A stretch of 64,000 bases of DNA, taken from NCBI RefSeq assembly GCF_037975245.1, contig NC_092579.1, positions 12,200,678 to 12,264,677 on the forward strand, read 5' to 3'. This stretch comes from Apostichopus japonicus (lineage: Eukaryota > Echinodermata > Holothuroidea > Aspidochirotida > Stichopodidae). This document shows, one piece after another, positions 1 to 9,818 of the stretch. Each line of letters starts with the position of its first letter. Position 1 is the stretch's first letter. Under the pieces are notes generated by a model, which was not told the DNA's origin, searched no databases, and worked only from the letters and a program-made list of their open reading frames with translations. The position numbers and the translations under genes were made by a program.

Positions 1-41
1 CCATATTTATAGAAGTAACTGAAACGCATACTAAGAAGAAA

Positions 42-1340
42 ATGATTATTGGTTGTATTTATAGACCACCCAGCGGTTCAATTGACGATTTCAATTTCAA
101 TGTTCAACATATATCTAATATAATAAGTCATCACAATTATGATTCATATATAATGGGAGATTTTAATATTAATTTATCTGATGTAAACAAATCAACAGGT
201 TTTCTTAACTTATTGTACTCTACCGGATTCAATCCCACAATTACTAAGCCTACTCGTATCACTGCAACCTCAGCAACTATACTTGATAATATTGTAACAA
301 ATGTCGAATCCACAACCATACCAGGAATTCTTGTAACCGATATAAGTGATCATTTTCCAATATTCCTTTTGATTCCTACCAAGAATAACAGACCAATGAA
401 CTTCATGTACAGGCGAAATTATAAACCAGATAACATCAGGCGTTTTAACTATGAAATTGAAAACAAAAACTGGAACGATGTTTTAAGCCAAACTGATGTT
501 AATGCTGCTTACAACACTTTCTTTGATTCCTTTAATTATACCTATAATAATTGTTTTCCAATATGTTATGTAAGCAAAAGGAAACGACGTAAAAAGAAAC
601 ATCCATGGATTACAACTGGAATGTTGACATCTATCAAAAGAAAGAACAAGCTCTTTAAAAGTTATTTAACAGCACCTACTGATGTTAACAAGGCTACGTA
701 TAAGCATTATCGCAATAAGCTTAACCATATTATTAGATTTTCTAAAAGATTGTATTTCTATGATAAATTCAAAAATAATAGAAATAATATAAGTGTAACT
801 TGGAATACAATTAACGAAGTTCTTAACACCAACCGAAAAAAAGGTGGATATCCTGCTGCATTTAAAACTGGTGATCAAGAAATCAGCAACGAGAATGACA
901 TTGCCAGCTACTTTAACAAATATTTTGTAAACATTGGACCCTCACTTGCAAGAAATATTACAAATAAAGGTAGTACAGAATATCTTATTCATAATAATAA
1001 CAGAAACAGTCAGTCTATGTTCATTAATCCTGTCAGTGAGGAAGAACTTTCAATAGTTGCTATTTCCAGCCTGAAACCAAAAAAAGCAGCGGGATATGAC
1101 GATTTTAAACCAGATATAATAAGAAATGTTATTCACTTTATCGCCAAACCTTTGACTTATATTTGTAATTTATCTTTTACTTCTGGTACATTTCCAGATA
1201 AACTAAAGATTGCTAAGGTTATACCAATTTTTAAAAAAGGTGACCAAGATGTATATGAAAATTACCGTCCTATTTCTTATTATCATGTTTTTCAAAAATT
1301 ATTGAAAGGCTTATGTACAATCGTATCTTTAAGTTTCTAA
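42..1340 (+). CDS. Non-LTR retrotransposon ORF2, endonuclease and RT N-terminal part (frameshifted)
   Basis: This is the 5' part of ORF2; coding sequence continues leftward out of the window, so the first ATG is not the real start. Endonuclease motifs visible are GCIYRPPS (about residue 4), MGDFNINL (about 38) and SDHFPIF (about 102), matching the C-terminal half of APE-type endonucleases that nick target DNA. From about residue 300 the RT begins (KAAGYDDFKPDIIR, then KVIPIFKKGD and NYRPIS). Around nucleotide 1300-1306 one base appears to be missing, because the next reading frame carries the expected continuation (RLMYNRIFKF-like). The last dozen residues before the stop are out-of-frame translation. 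The copy is therefore probably not autonomous. Confidence 0.85.
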   Translation: MIIGCIYRPPSGSIDDFNFNVQHISNIISHHNYDSYIMGDFNINLSDVNKSTGFLNLLYSTGFNPTITKPTRITATSATILDNIVTNVESTTIPGILVTDISDHFPIFLLIPTKNNRPMNFMYRRNYKPDNIRRFNYEIENKNWNDVLSQTDVNAAYNTFFDSFNYTYNNCFPICYVSKRKRRKKKHPWITTGMLTSIKRKNKLFKSYLTAPTDVNKATYKHYRNKLNHIIRFSKRLYFYDKFKNNRNNISVTWNTINEVLNTNRKKGGYPAAFKTGDQEISNENDIASYFNKYFVNIGPSLARNITNKGSTEYLIHNNNRNSQSMFINPVSEEELSIVAISSLKPKKAAGYDDFKPDIIRNVIHFIAKPLTYICNLSFTSGTFPDKLKIAKVIPIFKKGDQDVYENYRPISYYHVFQKLLKGLCTIVSLSF

Positions 1341-2560
1341 CCAAGTTTAATATCCTGTGCAATGATCAATATGGCTTCCGCCCAAAGCATTCTACAGAAC
1401 TTGCTTTGGCAAATGCTATTGAAAAAATATGTACAAGTCTTGATAATACCAAAATATGTATTGGAGTGTTCCTCGATCTCTCCAAGGCATTTGATACTAT
1501 TGACCATACCATTTTGCTAAGTAAATTATCTTTGTATGGTGTAAGGGGAACAACCCTTGACTGGTTGAGCAGCTATTTATCCAATAGACATCAGTATACT
1601 TCATATAAAAACTCTAAATCCGAACACGCTGTAACCCGTTGTGGTGTTCCACAGGGCTCAATATTAGGACCACTGTTGTTCATAATTTATGTCAATGACA
1701 TTTGCCAGGTGTCAAAAATTGCCAAGACTATTTTGTTTGCTGATGATACCAATATTTTCTTCGAGTTCGAAAACGTACATAGAATTCATGATACTGTCTC
1801 TACTGAATTAACTAAATTTACTAACTGGTTTGCTGCTAATAAGTTATCACTTAATGCAGACAAAACTAACTATATAGTATTTAATGGAAGAAGAACGCTT
1901 AACTGGAATAATGACATAATAATGGACGGTAAAGTAATTAAACAAGTATCAACTACTAAATTTCTAGGGGTTAATATTGATAGTAAACTTACTTGGAGTG
2001 ACCATATTACAAAAGTTTGCACCAGCGTTGCAAGAGGTGCAGGAATTTTAGCAAAGCTAAAACATTTCCTCCCCCAGAATATACTCAGAATGCTTTATCA
2101 AACTTTAATAGCACCACATCTGTATTACTGCTTGATTATCTGGTCTGGTACAAGTGTTTCTCATTTAAGTCACCTTAAAATACTTCAAAAGAGTGCAATA
2201 CGTCATATATCTCACGCAGCACCGCGTGAACATACAAGCCCCCTCTTTAAGAAACTCAATTTATTGAAATTAGATGACATTATAAAAGTTAATATTGCAA
2301 CATTTACATACAAGGCTTGGAATGGATCATTGCCAATCAGTTTTCGAAATTTTATAAACAGCAACACAGATTTCCATAATCATAATACCAGAACGGCTAG
2401 CAACGCACATTATAAATCATATAAAACACGCACTGGTATGTTAAGCCTCAAAAACCGTGCAACCAAAATTTGGAATTCACTGTCAATAACTTTAAAAACT
2501 AAGAAAACAAGCTCAACATTTAGTAAATGTCTTACTAAAGAAATTATCATGTCTTATTAA
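1313..2560 (+). CDS. Non-LTR retrotransposon ORF2, RT core and C-terminal part
   Basis: This continues the preceding ORF after a single frameshift; its ATG is probably internal, not a true start. RT motifs appear in order: FLDLSKAFDTIDH (motif A, about residue 53), GVPQGSILGPLLF (motif B, about 110) and FADDTNIF (catalytic FADD, about 142), followed by LGVNIDSKLTW and the C-terminal region with HISHAAPREHTSPL. The enzyme would copy element RNA onto a nicked chromosomal target. The C-terminal 190 residues are closely related to the minus-strand fragment at 11233-11802, so both copies belong to one family. No RNase H domain is visible, as expected for this group. Confidence 0.9.
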   Translation: MYNRIFKFLTKFNILCNDQYGFRPKHSTELALANAIEKICTSLDNTKICIGVFLDLSKAFDTIDHTILLSKLSLYGVRGTTLDWLSSYLSNRHQYTSYKNSKSEHAVTRCGVPQGSILGPLLFIIYVNDICQVSKIAKTILFADDTNIFFEFENVHRIHDTVSTELTKFTNWFAANKLSLNADKTNYIVFNGRRTLNWNNDIIMDGKVIKQVSTTKFLGVNIDSKLTWSDHITKVCTSVARGAGILAKLKHFLPQNILRMLYQTLIAPHLYYCLIIWSGTSVSHLSHLKILQKSAIRHISHAAPREHTSPLFKKLNLLKLDDIIKVNIATFTYKAWNGSLPISFRNFINSNTDFHNHNTRTASNAHYKSYKTRTGMLSLKNRATKIWNSLSITLKTKKTSSTFSKCLTKEIIMSY

Positions 2561-2873
2561 TTATGATTTAGCTGCATAGTCGCATAGCAGCATATTCACG
2601 TATTGAAGCGTTTACGTATTGTTATTAACATTACTTTCACTATTTTCTTTTCTTCATGGGAGTCTTCTGTTTTGTTAAGCCAGCATAGGCTTTTCAGAAG
2701 ACTTCCATTCACATTGTAATATTTATGTGAAAAAACAAATAAATGAATGAATGAATGAATGTATTAAGGAAAAAAGAAAAGTATTTACATAACAAAACAA
2801 AATAGAATAATTCGACAATCCATGAATACTATATATGGTGATAATATTTACGATACGATACGATAACGATACG
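2561..2873 (+). other. Retrotransposon 3' UTR and short unassigned spacer
   Basis: This stretch holds the element's 3' UTR with the conserved hairpin, its (AATG)n tail, and about 110 bases of AT-rich sequence with short GATAC/ACGAT tandem runs (about 2850-2872). I see no gene. Confidence 0.6.
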
Positions 2874-3215
2874 TATTAGAAACGAACATACATTTATACC
2901 AACAGCTGCCGTGGCGCAATTGGTTGTGCTCTGTACCCGGAGAGCGAGACGTATTTTGAATCCTTCGCTCGAGAACCGGCCACCGCAGTTTGCTTTTGCC
3001 GCGATCTTATACGGTATCGGGAACTTTCAGTATTAGAAACGAACATAAATTTATACTAACAGCTTCCGTGGCGCAGTTGGTTGTGCTCTGTACCTCGAGA
3101 GCGAGACGTATTTTGGATCCTGGGCTCGAGAACCGGCAACCGCAGTTTGCTTTTGCGGCGATCTTATACGATTTCGGGAACTTTAAGTATTAGAAACAAA
3201 CATACATTTATAAAG
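2874..3215 (+). repeat. tRNA-like tandem repeat, 157-bp family (two full units plus a partial one)
   Basis: Units begin with TATTAGAAAC at 2874, 3031 and 3188, a period of 157 bp. Each unit carries an A-box-like GTGGCGCARTTGG (about 2910 and 3067) and a degraded B-box-like GGCTCGAGAACC-type segment about 55 bases later. These are hallmarks of tRNA-derived, Pol III-promoted repeats (SINE-like), here arranged head to tail. ORFs read across them are repeat artefacts. The spacer motif TATTAGAAACGAACAT links this family to the 161-bp array at 41.3-43 kb. Confidence 0.7.
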
Positions 3216-3274
3216 GCGAGGCGGAACGGAAAAATTATTGGGGGGGGGGGGGGAGGGCTAATGTGTGCATGGAG

Positions 3275-3409
3275 ACTATCTAAGCGGAGCGCCACCATCG
3301 GTTGGCGCGGAGCGTACAAGAAAATTTTTGAATAAAGATACTCCCTAGATTGCAGGTAATGACCCTTTCCGGGCCCTGCTAATTTGCAGATAAACGGAGA
3401 ATAAATAGG
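3275..3409 (+). repeat. Direct repeat copy A (about 134 bp)
   Basis: The segment is nearly identical to 3687-3820 (both run from ACTATCTAAGCGGAGCGCCA to GGAGAATAAAT). The central part contains AATAAAGATACTCCC. The two copies lie 412 bp apart. They could be the ends of a small element or a local duplication; I cannot name the family. Confidence 0.7.
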
Positions 3410-3686
3410 TCAATTTTCAAATCCCCAGATGGCCGGAAACGGCACTTGCCGAGTGTTTTATGCTGCGAATACCTAGCCCTAAAATATGGGTCTCAAGCCT
3501 GCAATTTCTCATATTGCACGTAAAAGTCTGTAAAAACATTGTAATTTGTATATTCGATGGTGTTTTAAGAGAGTAGCAATTACTCGTAGTGTACTCGCAA
3601 AGACGTTTTTGAGTGTAGTAAGGGCAGTGTCGGAGCAAGGGGTATTGGTCAGGGGGGCAAGAATGGTCTGTAGGGGCGCTTTCGAC

Positions 3687-3820
3687 ACTATCTAAGCGGA
3701 GCGCCACCACAGGTTGGCGCGGAGCGTACAGAAAATTTTTGAATAAAGATACTCCCTAGATTGCAGGTAATGACCCTTTCCGGGCCCTGCTAATTTGCAG
3801 ATAAACGGAGAATAAATGGG
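3687..3820 (+). repeat. Direct repeat copy B (about 134 bp)
   Basis: Second copy of the segment at 3275-3409, in the same orientation and differing at only a few positions. The sequence between the copies (3410-3686) shows no recognisable gene. Confidence 0.7.
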
Positions 3821-3859
3821 TGTCGTCGCCATTGTGTCGGAAAATTACACCAACAGAAT

Positions 3860-4027
3860 ATGACAAATGTCAATAGGTATATGAGAGAGCAATAAAATAG
3901 TCAATAATCGCGAATAAGTGAAAAGTAGTGAAAAGCTGAAAAGGGCGCCAGCAGTCCATTTGAGTCCGTCAGGGGGGAGGGGGGGGGCATCCGCCCCCTG
4001 ACTGTATATATGAACGCTCCGCCACTA
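3860..4027 (+). repeat. Dispersed repeat, inverted partner at about 40283-40438
   Basis: Sequence from GACAAATGTCAATAGGT to CGCTCCGCCACT recurs in reverse complement near 40.28-40.44 kb, including GGACTCAAATGGACT-type and CCCCCTGAC segments. The outer end GTGGCGGAGCGT resembles a transposon terminus. It is probably a MITE or solo end; no coding sequence. Confidence 0.6.
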
Positions 4028-4389
4028 AGAAAGGGGATGTTGGAGAACTGGCTGAAATGAGGCAAGTCATTGGCCTCAAGACGAAGTTGTGTTACGCTTA
4101 CCGGTACTCACACTCACTGCTTCCACTTTTCACGGGGCGTGAAGACGCGGTTGGGGTGACAATGTGGTCTGTAGCCAGGAGACGGGCCGAGGGCCCCCCA
4201 GCAATTACTAAAATTATTACACTTATATAGTGTACGTGTGCATTGGAGAGATCGACAAGTATGCATTGAAAAATGGGCAGATGCACGTTTCGGAGCCTTG
4301 GTAAATATTGGGGGGGGGGGGGGCTTATTATGCATTTTCCCCCTCAACTTTTTCATTGGGGGGCCAAGCCCCCCCCCCCGGTTCCGCCG

Positions 4390-4675
4390 CCACTTATATC
4401 AATAGCTGCCGTGGCGCAGTTTGTTGTGCTCTGTACCTCGAGAGCGCGACGTATTTTGAATCCTGGGCTCGAGAACCGGCCACCGCAGTTTGCTTTTGCG
4501 GCGATCTTATTCGGTATCGGGAAGTTTAAGTATTAGAAACGAACATACATTTATACAATCCGCTGCCGTGGCGCAGTTGGTTGTGCTATGTACCTCGAGA
4601 GCGCGACGTATTTTGAATCCTGGGCTTGAGACCCGACCACCGCAGTTTGCTTTTGCCGCGATCTTATACTGCTAA
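4390..4675 (+). repeat. tRNA-like tandem repeat, 157-bp family (two more units)
   Basis: Two further units of the family at 2874-3215. Each has GTGGCGCAGTT(G/T)GTTGTGCT and the TATTAGAAACGAACATACAT linker (at 4531). The array is separated from the first pair by about 1.2 kb of other repeats. The second unit is cut off at about 4672. Confidence 0.7.
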
Positions 4676-4686
4676 CCCCTACTGCT

Positions 4687-4862
4687 TACACAGTATTGCT
4701 CATATGTGTATCTACACACTGCACCGTGTATACTGAAATCTCTGAAAATACATCTTTATGGACCTAAAATGATATATAATTGCATAGAATTCAGTTGTGG
4801 TTTATATTGTGACGACAATAAAAAGTATCATTTTGGTAATGAAAAAAAAAATCATCTCTCAC
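4687..4862. repeat. Shared left flank of TTAA MITE copies 1 and 2
   Basis: About 176 bases starting TACTGCTTACACAGTATTGC are repeated at about 12806-12984 with few changes. They lie immediately left of the TTAA of the MITE in both places, so the MITE and this flank moved or were duplicated together. Confidence 0.65.
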
Positions 4863-4866
4863 TTAA

Positions 4867-5302
4867 GGTGGCATACTCCTATTAGAGTCTATATCAATCC
4901 GCCAAAAAGCAGCGGGAGAACATCTTTTGTGACCTTTTATCAATCATAATCTAGTTTTTTGTGGCTTGCATGTTAAAGAGCATTAATGGAAGTACATGTG
5001 GTGAGAAAATTGGGTCAATTGAGGCAATTTTAGACCCCTTTAGGCCTCCCAGGAGCAGCGTAGGAAATTTGTTTACCACTGAGTGAAGAGGTTTGTTTAC
5101 AAGTGACGAAAACGTCCGGCTCGGATAGCAAAAAAAATCTTCATGGTCATGGTACGGAAACCTGATAGTGCCATAAAAGGCCAATTTGTCAGCTATCCGG
5201 TGATGGGTAACGTTTAGCTAGTGAAAACTTCTATCTAGACTTAGAGACCACATTACTTTTGTGATTTAGTGTGTAAGTCAATGGGGCTTTTAATGGGCTA
5301 CC
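4867..5302. mobile_element. TTAA-flanked MITE copy 1 (Kolobok/piggyBac-type target)
   Basis: The element is bordered by TTAA on both sides (4863-4866 and 5303-5306). Its left end reads GGTGGCATACTCC; the right end is best seen in copy 2, where the reverse complement reads GGTAGCATACGCCCATTA. The 436-bp body has no coding sequence. TTAA duplications are made by piggyBac and Kolobok transposases; a Kolobok/Mutator-like gene sits next to related copies at 14 and 21 kb, which favours Kolobok. Related copies are at 12989-13453, 14230-14345 and 20992-21445. Confidence 0.7.
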
Positions 5303-5306
5303 TTAA

Positions 5307-6510
5307 GCAAAAATGCCACATTTTTCATTTTAAGTGCTAGAAGTCTCAATTTTGGACCAAAGTAGTTGCTATGGTGTGTAAATATGGTTTTCAAGCAAAC
5401 GTCTGAAAATTTCAAGCTTGGGTGATTTTTACGCATAAATTAGTATTACAGCCTTAAAGTACCACAAAGAGCATGTGCGTTTCTATACATGAGACTAGAA
5501 CAACATTTGGGCATTTCTGACCAGTTTTCCTCCCCAATAAACTATTGGGTCATTAAGCCTTGACCTACCAAAGCTTCCGTAATTTTATTCCTTCCTTGAC
5601 CCTGGTAAGTAGGTGCCAAATGCACGATATTCAAAATCCTTCACAATCAGACCAAAATGCCTATCGTGTGTATGACGTGAACGACTAAGTTCAGTAAAAT
5701 TTGACATCTGTTGGCACCTAAAGTACTGTACATGGTAACCATATGTTAAGTTATTTTTGCTAAAGTTGGAAGTACCTGGTGTTTGACTAAGGACAAATAC
5801 TCAGTTTCAATGCATGAAATACCCATAATGTTGTTAGCTTAGGCCTCAGTTCATAATGGCGCTACGTTAGTACCCTAGACCACGTCTACACCAGCTGTAG
5901 CACAATGTTGTATGAGGTCTGTATCCTAAGTGGAGTGGCTGCTGAGTACTAAAACCTTGCACAGAGAATGTTTTGAGTCTTGTTCAGCAAATAATCCACA
6001 AAGGTATGCATTTTCTGCTCCTGCATATGTGCATCAAGGGGTTTTTGAGCCTATTTTCACTATCATTAGTTTTCTGTTGTTTTGTCAATTTTCAGAGAAA
6101 GCTGATGTGCTAAGTCCTCAGCATTCACAGCTATATACTTTGAATGGGTGTGGTATCAATGGACTCAACTGGTTAGATGAGGTAACAACAAATCCCAAAC
6201 AACTCTGACAGCAGAAAGAGATATCCTGATGCTTCCATGGGAGATCTACTGTAGTAACTACAGTATAGGAACCAGTGCTCGCCACCAATGGAGAATAAGG
6301 TAATTTGTTGTTCTTTGCCGAGCAACAAATTTGAATGTTTTATCATGAAATATGCCCCCCTATCCACCTCTCTTCCCTTATAACTGTCTTTAATACATTG
6401 TAACAACCTATGCACAAACCTTTAAATGGACTGGATATGCTGTTGAAGTGAACAGTGTATCTAGATAGCATTTCAGTAATCGTTCCTTTTGACTACTGTA
6501 CATACTGTTA
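5307..6510. other. No gene recognised
   Basis: AT-rich sequence without a convincing coding region, between the MITE and the Gypsy element. A short palindrome occurs at about 6245-6266 (CTGTAGTAACTACAG). Short ORFs here lack recognisable motifs. Confidence 0.5.
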
Positions 6511-6515
6511 CAGTG

Positions 6516-6705
6516 TGTTTCAGTGTGTGGCCATTGAGCGTGTCGTATGAAGAATATAGTAGGCGATCATTTATTTAGTAACAGACTTGGTTTATTATTG
6601 TACTTCAGTAGCCATATTCAATGGAGTACACAGACTCGTAGTGTGTAATATGAAGAGCAAGTACGGTAGCTCATATTGATCAGCTACATAAATGTACTTG
6701 TCACA
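6516..6705 (-). repeat. Gypsy 3' LTR
   Basis: 190 bp, plus-strand reading TGTTTCAGT...TTGTCACA. Immediately inside it (6706-6718) is a purine-rich run on the minus strand, AAAGGAAAGGAGA, which fits the polypurine tract that primes plus-strand synthesis. Confidence 0.9.
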
Positions 6706-7099
6706 TCTCCTTTCCTTTAGATTTTAAGTCACGTCACAACTTGGTGAATGTAAACAGCATGCAATACAACTTTACTCTATACGAGCATATATACTTATGT
6801 TCATTACGTTAAATGCACTAACGCTAAACTCAAGTAAAACAAATATAAAAAAAAAGATAAACATAAGTTTTTATAGGGAGCCTAAAACAGCACCTTTAAC
6901 AACTTTACTGCAACTAAGTGGTATAATCTCTCGGATAGCTTGGGACACGCGTTACTCTACCTGAACGTGTCTGCTGTGGAAGTCTGTCTGAGTAATCTTT
7001 AACAGTGTGGGGGTTTTGTGTGTGTGGATCAGTTTGAGTAATTTCTTGCTCAATTGTTTCCAGTGGTTCGGGGTTGGGTGTGTAAGTCTCCTTTGTGTG

Positions 7100-7900
7100 T
7101 CACAAGTGTTTCCTGTTTCTGCGATATACACGCCTCTTTTCAGTCATAACTTCATACGACCTGGGCGACACTTGGTTTTGGACAATTGCCTTTTGCCACT
7201 CTTGACGCTTGGATGGTGGCATAATCCTGACTGTGTCTCCGGTGTTAAATGTTGGAAGTGAATGTGAGCCTTTATCATGATAGTAGGCTTGTCTTGCCTT
7301 GTTTGATTTAATCTGCTCTGTCACCTTTGTTGGCACAGCAGGTTTCAACAGTTTACTGCTAGTAGGAAGCAGTGTCTTTGTCCTACGACTAAACAAGCGT
7401 TGGGCTGGACTGGAGTCCATGTTTTGAGATGGAGTGTTTCTATAAGCTAAGATAGCTAGATATGGGTCTTTCCTTGCTTTTTTTGCTTTGGTGATTAGTA
7501 ACTTTGCCATCTTGACTGCTTGTTCCGCCCTACCATTACTTTGAATTCCTAATCCCGTTCAAATTGTTTGAACTCAAATTGGGGTCCATTATCAGACATG
7601 CAAACGTCTGGGATACCATGACGAGCAAATTGCCCTTTCAGTTTGTGTATCACACTGTTGGAGGTGGTGTCCTGGAGAAAGTCAATTTCCCAAAAACCAG
7701 AAAAATAGTCGACTGTCACTACATAGTTACGGTCATGAACATGGAATAGGTCTACGCCAACTTTGGACTATGGTCTTCGCTCTATTGCATGTGGCATCAG
7801 TGGCTCTTTGGGCTGATTAGTTCCCACAGAAGCACACACGTCGCATGTTTGGATGTAGTCCTTCAGCTCGGCATTCATACCTGGCCAATACAGGCATTCA
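7100..7900 (-). pseudogene. Gypsy integrase, C-terminal and core remnants
   Basis: The open part at 7100-7510 carries AYRNTPSQNMDSSPAQRLF followed by GDTVRIMPPSKR, the post-catalytic region and C-terminal domain of Gypsy integrases. Upstream, up to about 7800, other frames hold remnants of the catalytic core such as HGIPDVCMSDNGPQFEFK (the DNGPQF motif, near 7565-7625). At least one frameshift lies near 7510-7560. Integrase would insert the cDNA into chromosomal DNA; this copy cannot encode it intact. Confidence 0.85.
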
Positions 7901-8368
7901 CGAGCACGGCGAAGACATCCGTCTAATTCCTAAGTGCGAAGAGTGAATTTTATGGAGCATTTCCCTCCTGAGTGTTTTGGGAACAACAACTCTTTCACCA
8001 CGGATTACCACGCCATCCTGCACTGTTAAGTCATCCCGACATTGGTAGTAGGGAGTCACACACTGTGGTAAGTAATTTTTAGACTGTGGCCACCCATTGT
8101 GAATGATGGTAATGAGTGTCTGCAGTGTACTATCAGATGTTGTGTGCGCTTGTATTGCCTGTTTTCTGGAATCAGTTATGGGTAGTTGATACACCATGTT
8201 TACTGATTCTACCTCTCTAGAGGTATGATCTTGAGGTTTTCCTGGAAGATACGCTCTGCTGAGCGTGTCAGCCTGCTGCATCTGTTTGCCTGGCCTATAG
8301 CCTAAGGTTACGTCATATCTCTGGAGTCGCAACAACATTCGTTGTAGGCGTTTTGGTGCCTTATACAA
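7898..8368 (-). pseudogene. Gypsy RNase H C-terminus and integrase zinc-binding region
   Basis: The frame begins at the end of RNase H (RLQRYDVTLGYRPGKQMQQA then ADTLSRAYL) and runs to the integrase N-terminal region (VVPKTLRREMLHKIHSSHLG), where the HHCC zinc finger starts. The frame breaks just before the remaining zinc-finger residues. Confidence 0.85.
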
Positions 8369-8419
8369 CGGTTTGCAGACGATGCTTTCAGTGGTTTGTG
8401 ATCAGTTTGTACAGTCACT

Positions 8420-8632
8420 CTACGACCATACGTGTATTGGTGAAATCTTTCCAACCCAAATATGACACACAGGAGTTCTTTCTATTATCGCATATCGCGT
8501 TTCTATGTCACTCAAGGCGCGACTAGCAAATGCAATTGGGTGACCGTCTTTCATTATGGTAGCACCCAGTCCGGACTCTGACGCGTCACTCTGCAAGGTA
8601 AGTTCCTTTGCGGAGTCATAGTAGCTGAGCAC
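8420..8632 (-). pseudogene. Gypsy RNase H N-terminal region
   Basis: LTLQSDASESGLGATIMKDG followed by HPIAFASRALSDIETRYA is the standard start of Gypsy RNase H, with the catalytic Asp in QSDAS. The frame shifts just after YAIIE, so the following residues are out of frame. Confidence 0.85.
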
Positions 8633-8635
8633 TGG

Positions 8636-9390
8636 TTATGAGGTGACTAGGCTCTTAATGTTATTGAAAGCCTTGTCGTGAACTTCATGCCACGACCACT
8701 CTGTGTCCTTCAGCGTCAGTTTGCGCATTGGTTCGCATGCGTCACTTAGCTTGGGTAGGAATTTGCTGAGATATGTTACAAAACCAATGAATCTCCGAAC
8801 TGCTTGCGCATCGGTGGGTTTTGGCATCTTAATGACTGCCTCAACCTATCTTGGATCTGGTTTTAACCCTTGGCTAGTAATCAAATGACCCATGAAGGAT
8901 ACTGTACCTCATCTGTCCTAAACTTGACCTTATCTCTATTGCGTCGCAAGTTTTTCTCTTGACATCTACCCATGAGGTTTCTTACCTTCTGGTCGTGATC
9001 ACGGATAGCTGCTTCTTTGGTGGGACCTTCCTCATAAACGATAACATCGTCTACAATACATTTTACACCAGGCAAACCCTCTAGGGCCTGATAGTGGCTG
9101 CGCATGAGACTCTTGTTTAGGTCTCTGGGGTCGATACATATTCTCATTTTCCCCGGCTTACCACAGTCACTAGACTGGAGACCTAGGGGGTTGGCTCTGA
9201 AACTGGCTTTATGATGTTTTGTTTCACAAGCCTATCTAATTCTGCTTTGAGGTTGTCTCGGATTGCCACAGGGAACCTACGGGGTGGATGAACTACAGGT
9301 ACTGCATTGGGATCTAGCTGTAGTTTATATTCCCCTTCTAGTTGACCTATGCCCTCAAAAACATTGTACTCCTGGTACAGGTTTTCAATT
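8636..9390 (-). pseudogene. Gypsy reverse transcriptase with internal deletion
   Basis: MRICIDPRDLNKSLMRSHY (from about 9147) is the start of the RT core. It is followed after only a few residues by ALEGLPGVKCIVDDVIVYEE, which carries the catalytic DD. In intact Gypsy RTs roughly 60-70 residues, including the first catalytic Asp region and the LPFG motif, lie between these two points. I infer a deletion in this copy. The 8636-8827 frame then gives the thumb region (RRFIGFVTYLSKFLPKLSDA). Confidence 0.85.
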
Positions 9391-9777
9391 AGTAATTTGC
9401 CCCTCCTTCACAACTTTGACGTTTTTACCATCATTTACATTCGTGATCGCATTGACGCCTAGTGGTTTGGCAATGTTTTCATGTCTAACTTCTATGAGAC
9501 CCATCTGCTGGACCGCTTTGCTGCCCAGCAGAGGGATTGCAATATCATTGTCAACAATCACAAACTCAGCCGGGTATTTCTTTCCATTTTTGGGGTTCAC
9601 CAATTTTAGTTTGCATTTACCATTTGGCTTTGAGGTACTCCCATTGTACATTGATAATACCTGGCTAGTTTGCTTAATGTTATGCTTACCTAGTTTCTTC
9701 ATAACTGAGCTTGGTAAGATGTTGCAGGTTGCCCCGCTATCAATTTGAAAAGTGACTCTTACTTCATCTATACTCAT
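9385..9777 (-). pseudogene. Gypsy aspartic protease region
   Basis: The frame reads VTFQIDSGATCNILPSSV, with the DSGA active-site motif near residue 13, then IPLLGSKAVQQMGLI, the flap-side conserved region. This is a retropepsin-type aspartic protease that would mature the polyprotein. It is open across 130 codons, but adjoining gag and RT are in other frames. Confidence 0.85.
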
Positions 9778-9818
9778 GTCAGCGTAAATGTGACTTTGTT
9801 GCTTATAGTTAATATAGT

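Larger units (their letters stand above)
1..2761 (+). mobile_element. CR1/L2-group non-LTR retrotransposon, 5' end cut by window edge
   Basis: The element carries the C-terminal half of an APE endonuclease, then a reverse transcriptase, then an untranslated tail ending in (AATG)n at about 2738-2761. Such a short 3' microsatellite is typical of CR1/L2-group elements rather than a poly(A). The tail contains a hairpin (about 2660-2705) that recurs in three other copies in this window. The copy looks young: one frameshift interrupts an otherwise open ORF2. No target duplication can be judged because the 5' end lies outside the window. The assignment to CR1/L2 rather than a related clade (Crack, Daphne, Rex1) is inference from RT motif style and tail. 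Confidence 0.85.
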
